Shown in pieces: positions 39,242-46,977 of a stretch of 48,681 bases of DNA. The notes beneath the pieces were generated by a model. That model did not search any database, was not told where the DNA came from, and saw only the letters and a program-made list of their open reading frames with translations. The position numbers and the translations under genes were made by a program. The stretch comes from Rhodopseudomonas sp. BR0M22 (lineage in GTDB: Bacteria > Pseudomonadota > Alphaproteobacteria > Rhizobiales > Xanthobacteraceae): assembly GCF_010907035.1 (NCBI RefSeq), contig NZ_QUMK01000043.1, positions 1 through 48,681 of the forward strand, given 5' to 3'. Each line of letters opens with the position of its first letter. The first letter of the stretch is position 1.

Positions 39242-40174
39242 TCAACCCGCCTTCGGCTTGCGCGCGGCGACGATGACGCCGGTCAGCACCAGGGCGTAGC
39301 CGACCGCGTGATACAGATGCGGCTGCTCGCCGAGAAACACGATCGCCATCGCCGAGCCGAACACCGGGATCAGATGGAAGAACGGCGCCGAGCGATTGGC
39401 GCCGACCAGCCGGACGCCGCGGTTGTAGCACAGATACGCCATGATCGACGGGAACACCGCGACGTAGAACAGTGCGCCGACATTGGCCCAGTCGAACGCC
39501 GGCAGCGGCTTGGTGGTGAGCTCCCAGATCTCCAGCGGGATCAGAAACAGCGCGCCGCAGCCGAAGGTAAAGGCGAGGAACGACAGCGCGTGCATCTGCG
39601 GCCGCTTCTGCGTCAGCGCGGTGTAGAGCCCGAACATCGCCAGCGCCCCGACGAACATCAGGTCGCCGATGTTGAGTTCGATCGCGGCGAGTTCGGCGAT
39701 ATTGCCGTGCAGGATGATCACCACGACGCCGACCATCGAGGTGGCGATGCCGAGTGTCTGCATCAAGGTGAGCCGCACCCGCAGCACGATCAGCGCCCAC
39801 AGCGCCACGAACAGCGGTCCGGTCGATTGCAGCAGCAGCACGTTCAGCGCGGTGGTGTACTGCAGCGCGGTGTATTGCAGCGTGTTGAAGGTGGAGATGC
39901 CGATCACCGACACCGTCACCATCAGGACGAGATGGCGGCGGATCACCTTCCAGTCGGCGATCAGATGGCGGAAGGCGAACGGCGCGACGATCAGGAACGC
40001 GCATGCCCAGCGCAGGAACGACAGCGTCACCGGCGGGAAGTGACCGGCTACGGCGCGGCCGACGATGGCGTTGCCGGCCCAGAACAGCGAGGTGAGGCTG
40101 AGCAGCAGGTAAGGCTGATCGGTGATCCAGCCGAAGCGATGCGAGGTTTCGGCAGATGGTGTCGTCGTGGTCAT
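39242..40174 (-). CDS. DMT-family (EamA) exporter, copy 2
   Basis: The 310-residue protein is a clear paralogue of the exporter at 36484-37437: QPYLLLSLTSLFWAGNAIVGRAVAGHFPPVTLS, LLQSTGPLFVALWAL, ELNIGDLMFVGALAMFGLYTAL and ANRSAPFFHLIPVFGSAMAIVFLGE all correspond. Ten helices in two EamA domains. ATG 40174 gives MTTTTPSAETSHRFGW as a short cytosolic N terminus; a 36-residue Arg-rich extension is rejected. Substrate unknown. The two copies share strand and are separated by about 1.8 kb of accessory DNA. Confidence 0.88.
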   Translation of the reverse strand: MTTTTPSAETSHRFGWITDQPYLLLSLTSLFWAGNAIVGRAVAGHFPPVTLSFLRWACAFLIVAPFAFRHLIADWKVIRRHLVLMVTVSVIGISTFNTLQYTALQYTTALNVLLLQSTGPLFVALWALIVLRVRLTLMQTLGIATSMVGVVVIILHGNIAELAAIELNIGDLMFVGALAMFGLYTALTQKRPQMHALSFLAFTFGCGALFLIPLEIWELTTKPLPAFDWANVGALFYVAVFPSIMAYLCYNRGVRLVGANRSAPFFHLIPVFGSAMAIVFLGEQPHLYHAVGYALVLTGVIVAARKPKAG

Positions 40175-40336
40175 GGGCGGCCCGCAAGTCGGAAGGCGGC
40201 GCACGCTACGCCTTGGCCGCACGAGCCGAACGTCGCCTCCCTTTGAGTTTGCCCCAGCAATACGGCTTTTCGCACCGACCACAAGTCGGCTGCACGCATT
40301 GCGCGCATGCGGACGGCTGGATTCGGGCTGAATATT

Positions 40337-40374
40337 TCACGCCGATTCCGCAGTCTTCTTCAGCTTGCCGATGC
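40337..40374. repeat. 38-bp direct repeat, left copy
   Basis: TCACGCCGA...CAGCTTGCCGATGC, 33 of 38 bases identical to 45469-45506 in the same orientation. The pair brackets the RND pump genes and soxR. Confidence 0.7.
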
Positions 40375-40384
40375 AGAGGAGCAT
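40337..40384 (-). pseudogene. remnant of a sulfide:quinone oxidoreductase 3' end
   Basis: Read leftward, this encodes MLLCIGKLKKTAESA followed by TGA, almost the same as the last residues of the intact sqr at 45469-46755 (MLDILGIGKLKKTTESA). Homology stops sharply upstream of the Met, so only about 15 codons survive. DNA identity over the last 38 bp is 33/38. It is most simply a truncated second sqr or the trace of a recombination that placed the pump genes here. A GTG overlapping its TGA opens a 44-codon Cys-rich frame to 40206. Confidence 0.6.
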
Positions 40385-40459
40385 CCGCGCCCCGCGGGCG
40401 GCGACCGGTTGGTCCTGAGCGGAGTTGGACGCGCACCAAGCCCGCGACTTTTTGTGCAG

Positions 40460-40490
40460 TGGACCTCAACTATTGTTGAGGTTGTATCGA
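40460..40490 (+). promoter_or_regulatory. SoxR-dependent promoter (SoxR box)
   Basis: The palindrome ACCTCAACTATTGTTGAGGT (40463-40482) closely matches the E. coli soxS SoxR box CCTCAAGTTAACTTGAGG. It lies between a -35-like TGGACC (40460-40465) and a -10-like TATCGA (40485-40490) separated by exactly 19 bp. That over-long spacer is the MerR-family hallmark, corrected when oxidised SoxR twists the DNA. Confidence 0.88.
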
Positions 40491-40590
40491 GGTGGCTGGC
40501 TCGTTCGTCCTGGCCCGCCACACTGCACGCCGCTCCACTGTGGCAGTTGCCGGTGCCGAACGCGCGTTTGGATGCGGTTTGGAGCCGGCG

Positions 40591-41697
40591 ATGACCGACA
40601 CCTTGCGACCCCTGCCCGATACCCGGCGCCACCTCGCGCCGGTCCTGATCGTGATTCCGATCCTGGCGTCGATTTTCATCGGGATCTATCTGTGGCGTGT
40701 GGCGCGGCTCGCGCCCGCCTCTGCCGAGCATGTCCGCCCGCCGGTCGAGGTCTCCGCCTTGACGATCGAGCCGGAGCCGCTGCCGCAATCGCTCGAAGCG
40801 ACCGGCTCGCTGCAGGCGGTGAACGAGCTGATGCTCGCGCCCGAGGTCGCCGGCCGTGTCGTCGCGATCCGGTTCGAGGCGGGTATGACGGTCGAGGCCG
40901 GCACGCCGCTGGTCGAACTCTACGATGCGCCGGAGCGTGCGCAGCGGGCCGATGCGATCTCGCGCGCGCAATTCGCGCGACTGCAGCTCGACCGCGCGCG
41001 CCGGCTGGTCGCGACCAACAGCGCGACGCAGCAGCTCCTCGACCAGCGTGTGACCGAACTGGAGCAGGCCGACGCCGCGGTTCAGCGGATCGAGGCGCTG
41101 ATCGCGCAGAAGACGATCCGCGCGCCGTTCGCCGGGGTGCTCGGCATCCGCCGGGTCAATCTCGGTCAATACGTCAATCCCGGCGATGTCCTGGCGACGC
41201 TGACCGCGCTCGACCGGCTCTACGCCAATTTCACCTTGCCGCAGCAGGAGCTGTCGAAGCTCGATCTCGGCGGCGAGGTCACGGTGCGCACCGACGCCTA
41301 TCCCGGCCAGGACTTTGCGGCGCGGATCAACGCGATCGAGCCGTTGGTGCAGCAGGACACCCGCAACGTGCGGGTTCAGGCGACGCTCGGCAATCCGGAT
41401 CGCAAGCTGCGGCCCGGCCTTTACGTCACCGTCCGCATCGCGCAGCCGCTGCGGCCATCGGCGATCCTGGTGCCGGCGACCGCGATCCAGACCAGTGCGT
41501 CGGGCGACAGCGTCCTCGTCGTTCGAGACGGCAAGGCCGCGCCCGTGCCGGTCACCACCGGCCAACGGGTCGGTGACCGCATCGTGGTCGAAACCGGCCT
41601 CGGCGGCGGCGACGTGGTGATCACCAGCGGCCAGCTCCGCGTCCAGCCGGGAGCGCCGGTCAGCGTAGCCGCTTCGGCGGCCGCGTCGCGCCCGTGA
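40591..41697 (+). CDS. RND efflux periplasmic adaptor, MexH-like
   Basis: The 368-residue membrane-fusion protein has an N-terminal membrane anchor (APVLIVIPILASIFIGIYLW, about residues 15-34). Then come a beta-barrel/lipoyl half (SLEATGSLQAVNELMLAPEVAGRVVAIRFEAGMTVEAG), an alpha-helical hairpin (about 115-170), the lipoyl return TIRAPFAGVLGIRRVNLGQYVNPGD, and a C-terminal beta domain. It should link the inner-membrane pump to an outer-membrane channel. GGAG precedes ATG 40591; upstream frame is rejected. It lies about 100 nt downstream of the SoxR box, and its stop is close to the pump start, so the two form one operon. Confidence 0.9.
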   Translation: MTDTLRPLPDTRRHLAPVLIVIPILASIFIGIYLWRVARLAPASAEHVRPPVEVSALTIEPEPLPQSLEATGSLQAVNELMLAPEVAGRVVAIRFEAGMTVEAGTPLVELYDAPERAQRADAISRAQFARLQLDRARRLVATNSATQQLLDQRVTELEQADAAVQRIEALIAQKTIRAPFAGVLGIRRVNLGQYVNPGDVLATLTALDRLYANFTLPQQELSKLDLGGEVTVRTDAYPGQDFAARINAIEPLVQQDTRNVRVQATLGNPDRKLRPGLYVTVRIAQPLRPSAILVPATAIQTSASGDSVLVVRDGKAAPVPVTTGQRVGDRIVVETGLGGGDVVITSGQLRVQPGAPVSVAASAAASRP

Positions 41698-41714
41698 CCG
41701 TGGAGGGCGGCGTC

Positions 41715-44700
41715 ATGCGGTTCACCGATCTTTTCATCCGCCGGCCGATCCTGTCCGTGGTGGTCAGCCTGCTGATCCTGATGGCGGGGGCGAGCGCGTT
41801 CTTGTCGCTGCCGGTGCGGCAATATCCCAACCTCGAAAGCGCGACCATCACGGTCGATACGATGTTTCCCGGCGCGACCCAGGAGGTGATGCAGGGCTTC
41901 GTCACCACCCCGATCGCGCAGGCGATCGCCTCCGCCGACGGCATCGAATATCTCACCTCGACCTCGACCATGGGACAGAGCCAGGTCAAGGCCAAGCTGG
42001 TGCTCAACGCCAATTCCGATCGGGCGATGACCGACGTGCTGGCCAAGGTTCAGCAGGTCAAGTACCGGCTGCCGGCCGGCGCTTACGATCCGGTGGTGAC
42101 GAAGATCACCGACGGTGCTTCGGCGGTGCAGTACGTCGCCTTTGTCAGCGACACGCTGACGATTCCGCAGATCACCGATTTCGTCACGCGGGTCGGACAG
42201 CCGCTGATCACGTCGGTCAAGGGCGTGGCTTCCGCCGATCTCGCCGCCGCGCAGGCGTTGTCGATGCGGGTGTGGCTCGATCCGGTCAAGCTCGCGGCCC
42301 GCAACCTGACGGCGGGCGACGTTTCCGCGGCGCTGCGCGCCAACAACGTGCAGGCCGCGCCCGGCCGGCTCGAGAGCGGCCGCACCGTCACCAACATCAC
42401 CGCCGCGACCGACGTCACCACGGCCGACGACTTCCGCGACATGGTGATCAAGACCGGGGCCGACGGCCTGGTGCGGCTGCGCGATGTCGCCGACGTCGAG
42501 ATCGGCAGCCAGAACCGCAACACCCTCGGTTGGGCGAGTGCCCGCCGCGCGGTCTATCTCAAGATCGCCCCGACCCCTGACGGCAATCCGCTGGAGATCG
42601 TCGCCGCCACCAAGGCGCTGATCCCGGCGATGCAAAGCGTGGCGCCGCCGGGCCTTACGGTCGAGAACCAGTTCGACGTCGCCCATTTCGTCCACGCCGC
42701 GATCGACGAGGTGCAACACACGCTGATCGAGGCCGGCCTGATCGTCGTGGTGGTGATCTTCCTGTTTCTCGGCTCGCTGCGCGCGGTGATCATTCCGGTG
42801 ATGACCATCCCGCTGTCGCTGGTCGGGACCGCGGCGCTGATGCTGGCGTTCGGCTTCTCGCTCAATCTGCTGACGCTGCTGGCGATGGTGCTGGCGATCG
42901 GCCTCGTCGTCGACGACGCCATCGTGGTGGTCGAGAACATCCATCGCCACATCGAGGAGGGGCTGTCGCCGATCGATGCGGCGCTGGTCGGCGCCCGCGA
43001 GATCGTCGGCCCGGTGATCGCGATGACGATCACGCTCGCCGCCGTCTACGCGCCGATCGGCCTGATGGGCGGCCTGACCGGAAGCATGTTCCGCGAGTTC
43101 GCCTTCACGCTGGCGGGCTCGGTGGTGGTCTCCGGCCTGATCGCGCTGACGTTGTCGCCGATGATGAGTTCGCGGCTGCTCGGCGGCAAGCAGGTCCAGA
43201 GTCGGTTCGCCAATATGATCGAGCATCGTTTCGCGGCGCTCGCGAACGGCTACGGCCGGCTGCTGGCCGCGACGCTGGCGATCCGGCCTGCGGTGCTGCT
43301 GGTTGCCGGCACCATGCTGCTGGCGATCGTGGCGCTGTTCTTCGGTGCCAAGCGCGAACTCGCGCCGCAGGAAGACCAGGGCTACGTCTTCACCGCGGTG
43401 CGGGCGCCGCAATACGCCAATCTCGACTACACGGCGGCGGCGGCCGGGCAGGTCCAGCAGATCTTCCGGTCGATGCCGGAATACGCCGCCAACTTCTTCG
43501 TCGTCGGCACCGATGGCCTCAACAACGCGTTCGGCGGCATCATCCTCAAGGACTGGAGCGAACGCCAGCGTTCGGCCACCGACATCCAGGCGGCGCTGTA
43601 CCGCGCCGTCGGCAGCGTCCACGGTGCGTCCGTCACGCCGTTCCAACCGGCGGCGCTGCCGGCCTCGACCGGCGGTCTGCCGTTCCAGATGGTGCTGCGT
43701 TCGCCCGCCGGATTCGACACCATCTACCGCGAGATGGAGGCGCTGAAGACGGCGGCGTGGCGCAGCGGCCTGTTCGTCTTCGTCGACAGCGATCTCGCCT
43801 TCGACAGCCCGACCGCGCGGATCCGCATCGACAGCGCCAAGGCCGGCGAAGTCGGCGTCACCATGCAGGCGATCGCCGACACCCTCGCGGTGCTGGTCGG
43901 CGAGAACTACGTCAACCGCTTCAATTACTACGGCCGTTCCTACGACGTCATCCCGCAGGTTCGCCGCAGCGACCGGCTGACGCCTGAGACGATCGGACGC
44001 TATCAGGTCCGCACCCGCTCCGGCGAGATGATCCCGCTCTCGACCGTCGCCTCGGTGTCGGTGACGCCGAGCGCCAACCGGCTGCCGCAGTTCAACCAGA
44101 TGAACGCGGCGACGCTGTCGGCGGTGCTGCGGCCCGGCGTGACGATGGGGCAGGCGGTGGCGTTCATGGAGGTGCAGCCGCGCTCGCCCGGCGTCACCAT
44201 CGACTGGCTCGGCGACAGCCGGCAATACGTTCAGGAGGGCAATCGCCTGACCGTCACCTTCGGGTTCGCGCTGATCGTGATCTTCCTGGTGCTGGCCGCG
44301 CAGTACGAGAGCTTCCGCGATCCGCTGGTGATCTTGGTGACGGTGCCGCTGGCGATCTGCGGCGCGCTGCTGCCGCTGTATCTCGGCTACACCACCCTCA
44401 ACATCTACACCCAGATCGGGCTGGTCACGCTGATCGGGCTGATCTCCAAGCACGGCATTCTGATGGTGGCGTTCGCCAACCAGATTCAGCGCGAGCAGGG
44501 GCTCGGCCGCCGCGACGCCATCCTGCAGTCGGCGAAAGTGCGGATGCGGCCGGTGCTGATGACCACGGCCGCGATGGTCGCCGGCCTGGTGCCGCTGCTG
44601 TTCGCCGAGGGGGCGGGGGCTGCGAGCCGCTTCGCCATCGGCATCGTGGTGGTGATGGGCATGCTGGTCGGGACGCTGTTCACGCTGTTCGTGCTGCCGA

Positions 44701-44792
44701 CCTTCTACACGCTGATCGCCGCCGACCGGCACGCCGGCGCGGCTGGCGGGCAACGCCGGACGTCGGCCGAGTCCGATGCCGTCTCCGTGTAA
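41715..44792 (+). CDS. RND efflux permease, MexI-like (HAE1 family)
   Basis: The 1025-residue inner-membrane antiporter has 12 helices and two large periplasmic loops. It begins MRFTDLFIRRPILSVVVSLLI, carries the proton-relay double Asp in GLVVDDAIVVVENIHRHIEEG (TM4), and keeps TYSLV-type landmarks such as SGLFVFVDSDLAFDSPTARIRID and GENYVNRFNYYGRSYDVIPQ, which closely resemble Pseudomonas MexI as I remember it. In P. aeruginosa MexGHI-OpmD is SoxR-controlled and exports phenazines. GGAGG precedes ATG 41715; a GTG at 41694 overlapping the adaptor stop is an alternative. No outer-membrane factor gene follows. Substrate here is inferred to be redox-active small molecules. Confidence 0.92.
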   Translation: MRFTDLFIRRPILSVVVSLLILMAGASAFLSLPVRQYPNLESATITVDTMFPGATQEVMQGFVTTPIAQAIASADGIEYLTSTSTMGQSQVKAKLVLNANSDRAMTDVLAKVQQVKYRLPAGAYDPVVTKITDGASAVQYVAFVSDTLTIPQITDFVTRVGQPLITSVKGVASADLAAAQALSMRVWLDPVKLAARNLTAGDVSAALRANNVQAAPGRLESGRTVTNITAATDVTTADDFRDMVIKTGADGLVRLRDVADVEIGSQNRNTLGWASARRAVYLKIAPTPDGNPLEIVAATKALIPAMQSVAPPGLTVENQFDVAHFVHAAIDEVQHTLIEAGLIVVVVIFLFLGSLRAVIIPVMTIPLSLVGTAALMLAFGFSLNLLTLLAMVLAIGLVVDDAIVVVENIHRHIEEGLSPIDAALVGAREIVGPVIAMTITLAAVYAPIGLMGGLTGSMFREFAFTLAGSVVVSGLIALTLSPMMSSRLLGGKQVQSRFANMIEHRFAALANGYGRLLAATLAIRPAVLLVAGTMLLAIVALFFGAKRELAPQEDQGYVFTAVRAPQYANLDYTAAAAGQVQQIFRSMPEYAANFFVVGTDGLNNAFGGIILKDWSERQRSATDIQAALYRAVGSVHGASVTPFQPAALPASTGGLPFQMVLRSPAGFDTIYREMEALKTAAWRSGLFVFVDSDLAFDSPTARIRIDSAKAGEVGVTMQAIADTLAVLVGENYVNRFNYYGRSYDVIPQVRRSDRLTPETIGRYQVRTRSGEMIPLSTVASVSVTPSANRLPQFNQMNAATLSAVLRPGVTMGQAVAFMEVQPRSPGVTIDWLGDSRQYVQEGNRLTVTFGFALIVIFLVLAAQYESFRDPLVILVTVPLAICGALLPLYLGYTTLNIYTQIGLVTLIGLISKHGILMVAFANQIQREQGLGRRDAILQSAKVRMRPVLMTTAAMVAGLVPLLFAEGAGAASRFAIGIVVVMGMLVGTLFTLFVLPTFYTLIAADRHAGAAGGQRRTSAESDAVSV

Positions 44793-44935
44793 TCCGGTGT
44801 GCGCTCGCAGCACGGCTGCGTTCGAAGCCGTGCGTCACCGCGCCGGGTCGTGCCGCCGGCACGCATTCGGTATGCGTTGGACCAAGCAGGTTGTAGAGAG
44901 TCGCTGGATTCAGTCGCCCCCGCAGAGTCTCTGAG

Positions 44936-45391
44936 ATGACCGACGCCACCACCAAGATCGCACTGACCGTCGGCGAAGCCGCCAAGCGGAGCGGCGTGGC
45001 GGTTTCGACCCTGCATTTCTATGAGGCCAAGGGGCTGATCCAGAGCTGGCGCACCGAGGGCAACCAGCGGCGCTATCATCGCTCGGTGCTTCGCCGGATT
45101 GCCATCATCCGCGTCGCTCTGCTGGCCGGTATTCCGCTGACGACTATCCACGACGCGCTGATCGATCTGCCGCACGATCGCGTCCCCTCCAAATCCGACT
45201 GGGCGCGTTTCGCCAAGGCGTGGCAGGAGATGCTGGAAGCCCGCATCGTCGGCCTGACGCAATTGCGCGACCAGATCACGAGCTGCATCGGCTGCGGTTG
45301 CCTGTCGCTGGAGGAATGCCCGCTGCGAAACCCCGGCGACGAACTCGGGCGCAACGGACCCGGACCCAGGCGGCTCGGCGCGAAACCCTGA
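44936..45391 (+). CDS. soxR: redox-sensing MerR-family activator SoxR
   Basis: The 151-residue regulator has a MerR winged-helix domain (LTVGEAAKRSGVAVSTLHFYEAKGL, QRRYHRSVLRRIAII), a dimerisation helix, and the [2Fe-2S] cluster motif C-x2-C-x-C-x5-C at Cys117, Cys120, Cys122 and Cys128 (CIGCGCLSLEEC), matching E. coli SoxR spacing. The cluster is oxidised by redox-cycling compounds and then activates target promoters. The obvious target is the SoxR box before the pump 4.5 kb upstream on the same strand. Its own upstream region shows no SoxR box, so self-control is not evident. It converges with sqr. Confidence 0.95.
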   Translation: MTDATTKIALTVGEAAKRSGVAVSTLHFYEAKGLIQSWRTEGNQRRYHRSVLRRIAIIRVALLAGIPLTTIHDALIDLPHDRVPSKSDWARFAKAWQEMLEARIVGLTQLRDQITSCIGCGCLSLEECPLRNPGDELGRNGPGPRRLGAKP

Positions 45392-45468
45392 GACGTCGGA
45401 AGCGTCGGGCTGGAGCTGTCGTTGTCGGCCGTGCGCGCCGCACCGGTCGCGGCGCGCGGGCGCGGCTC

Positions 45469-45506
45469 TCACGCCGACTCGGTCGTCTTTTTCAGCTTGC
45501 CGATGC
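45469..45506. repeat. 38-bp direct repeat, right copy (3' end of sqr)
   Basis: The last 38 bp of the intact sqr gene, repeated with 5 mismatches at 40337-40374. Confidence 0.7.
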
Positions 45507-46755
45507 CGAGAATGTCGAGCATCGCCTTTTCGTAGAACGGCTCGCTCTCGCCGCGGCTCATCTTGCGCATGAAGTACTTTTCGAACGCGATCTTGGCGTT
45601 GTGCACCCACACGCCGGACGACGACCAGTTGACGTTGCGCGGCGGAAGCTGCGGCTGCGCCACGAAGGCGACGCCGGAATCGCCGAAATCGGCCAGGCAC
45701 ACCGCGTTCCAGGTCGCCTGATGGGTCGGCTCCTGGCCGTCGAGCAGTTGCCGGATGTTGTGCGCGGTCGCGGTCACCATCGACTCGATCATGAAGCCGG
45801 TCTTCGGCACGCCGCACGGCACCGGCGTCGGCCCCATCGGCGGGATCGCGACGCAGACGCCGACCGAGAACACGTTGCGATATTTCGGATTGCGCTGGTG
45901 CTTGTCGATCAGCACGAAGCCGCGCGGATTGACCAGCCCCTCGATGCCGCGCAGCGGCGCGATGCCGCGGAACGACGGCAGCATCATCGAGAACCCGAAC
46001 GGCAGCTCGACCGTCTTCTTCACCGAGCCGTCGTCGGCGATTTCTTCCGCCGTGATCTTGCCCGGCTCGACCTTGGCGATCCTCGTGCTGGTCATGAACT
46101 TGATGTGGTGCTGCCGCATCTCGGCTTCGAGCAGCCCCTTGGTGTCGCCGACGCCGTCGAGGCCGAGATGGCCGATATAGGGCTCGGCGGTGACGAAGGT
46201 CATCGGCACCTGATCGCGGATCTTGCGGCGGCGCAGCTCGGTCTCGAGGATGAAGGTGAACTCGTAGGCCGGCCCGAAGCAGGACGCGCCCTGCACCGCG
46301 CCGGTGACGATCGGGCCCGGATTCCTGCAGAACTGCTCGAACGCCTCGGCCGCCGCGGTGGCGTGATCGACGTGGCAGATCGAGGTGGTGTAGCCCTCGG
46401 GGCCGAGCCCCGGAATTTCGTCGAAGGCGAGCTCCGGCCCGGTGGCGATGACCAGGAAATCGTAGCCGATCACGCTGCCGTCGGCGAGGGTGACGCGGTT
46501 CTCGTCGGGCTCCAGCTTGGTCACCGGCACCGGCTTGTAGGTGATGCCGCGCTTGGCGAAGGTCGGCGCCAGATTGACCTCGACCGCCTCGCGGGTCCGC
46601 CATTTCACCGCGACCCACGGGTTCGACGGAACGAAGTGATAGATCGGGTCCTTGGTGACGACGGTGATCTCGTCGTCACGCCCGAGCAGGTCCTTCATCT
46701 CGTAGGCCATCACGACGCCGCCGAGACCGGCGCCCATGATCAGGATGTGTGCCAT
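45469..46755 (-). CDS. sqr: sulfide:quinone oxidoreductase (type I SQR)
   Basis: The 428-residue flavoprotein oxidises sulfide to sulfane sulfur at the inner membrane and passes electrons to quinone. It is close to Acidithiobacillus SQR as I remember it: HILIMGAGLGG (FAD, residues 3-13), YHFVPSNPWVAVKW, LVIATGPELAFDEIPG, and all three catalytic cysteines in their contexts, SICHVDHA (Cys127), GASCFGPAYEF (Cys159) and WNAVCLADFGD (Cys353). The C terminus (EKYFMRKMSRGESEPFYEKAML) is the amphipathic membrane-binding helix. AAGGAG supports ATG 46755; a 59-residue upstream extension is rejected. An SqrR/BigR-type operator lies in its promoter. In phototrophs it supports sulfide-driven growth or detoxification. 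Confidence 0.94.
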   Translation of the reverse strand: MAHILIMGAGLGGVVMAYEMKDLLGRDDEITVVTKDPIYHFVPSNPWVAVKWRTREAVEVNLAPTFAKRGITYKPVPVTKLEPDENRVTLADGSVIGYDFLVIATGPELAFDEIPGLGPEGYTTSICHVDHATAAAEAFEQFCRNPGPIVTGAVQGASCFGPAYEFTFILETELRRRKIRDQVPMTFVTAEPYIGHLGLDGVGDTKGLLEAEMRQHHIKFMTSTRIAKVEPGKITAEEIADDGSVKKTVELPFGFSMMLPSFRGIAPLRGIEGLVNPRGFVLIDKHQRNPKYRNVFSVGVCVAIPPMGPTPVPCGVPKTGFMIESMVTATAHNIRQLLDGQEPTHQATWNAVCLADFGDSGVAFVAQPQLPPRNVNWSSSGVWVHNAKIAFEKYFMRKMSRGESEPFYEKAMLDILGIGKLKKTTESA

Positions 46756-46883
46756 CGTCGCCAACTCCTTGTTGCCGCCGGCGCACGGCGTGCCGCGGCG
46801 GTTACGGTTTCCTCGTTGGGCCGGCGGCAGTTCGCCGTTGCTTGTTGTTGTCTGCGCGGGCCTGTCGGCCAATACTTTCGTAC

Positions 46884-46925
46884 ATTCGAATATTCGAATT
46901 ATGGCAGATATCGTCGCGCCTGCAA
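46884..46925 (-). promoter_or_regulatory. sqr promoter with SqrR/BigR-type operator
   Basis: Reading leftward, -35-like TTGCAG (46925-46920) and -10-like CATAAT (46903-46898) are 16 bp apart. The palindrome ATTCGAATATTCGAAT (46884-46899) overlaps the -10 and fits ATTC-N8-GAAT, the motif I recall for the sulfane-sulfur sensors SqrR and BigR. Such repressors release DNA when a dithiol becomes a persulfide. No ArsR-family gene lies in the window. Confidence 0.7.
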
Positions 46926-46977
46926 CCCCCAATTGGTCAGGGTGGCGGACGAGTCGGTGCTGGCCGCGAGGCGCGGC

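Larger units (their letters stand above)
40175..40590. other. 416-bp region between DMT copy 2 and the RND pump
   Basis: From left to right it holds an upstream Cys-rich frame (minus strand, 40340-40206, motif CAQCVQPTCGRCEKPYC), the sqr remnant (40337-40384), an unassigned GC-rich spacer, and the SoxR-controlled promoter (40460-40490) about 100 nt before the pump start. The Cys-rich frame lacks a good ribosome site and has atypical codons, so it is not called as a gene. Confidence 0.5.

Noticed and set aside
41421-44813. Very long open frame antisense to the RND permease (over 1100 codons)
   Set aside because: His/Arg/Asp-rich shadow of a high-GC gene on the opposite strand; no ribosome site or family motifs, whereas the permease is unmistakable.
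44810-44833. GCACGGCT/AGCCGTGC hairpin after the RND permease as a terminator
   Set aside because: The stem is perfect (8 bp), but no T-tract follows and soxR lies just downstream; read-through is equally likely.
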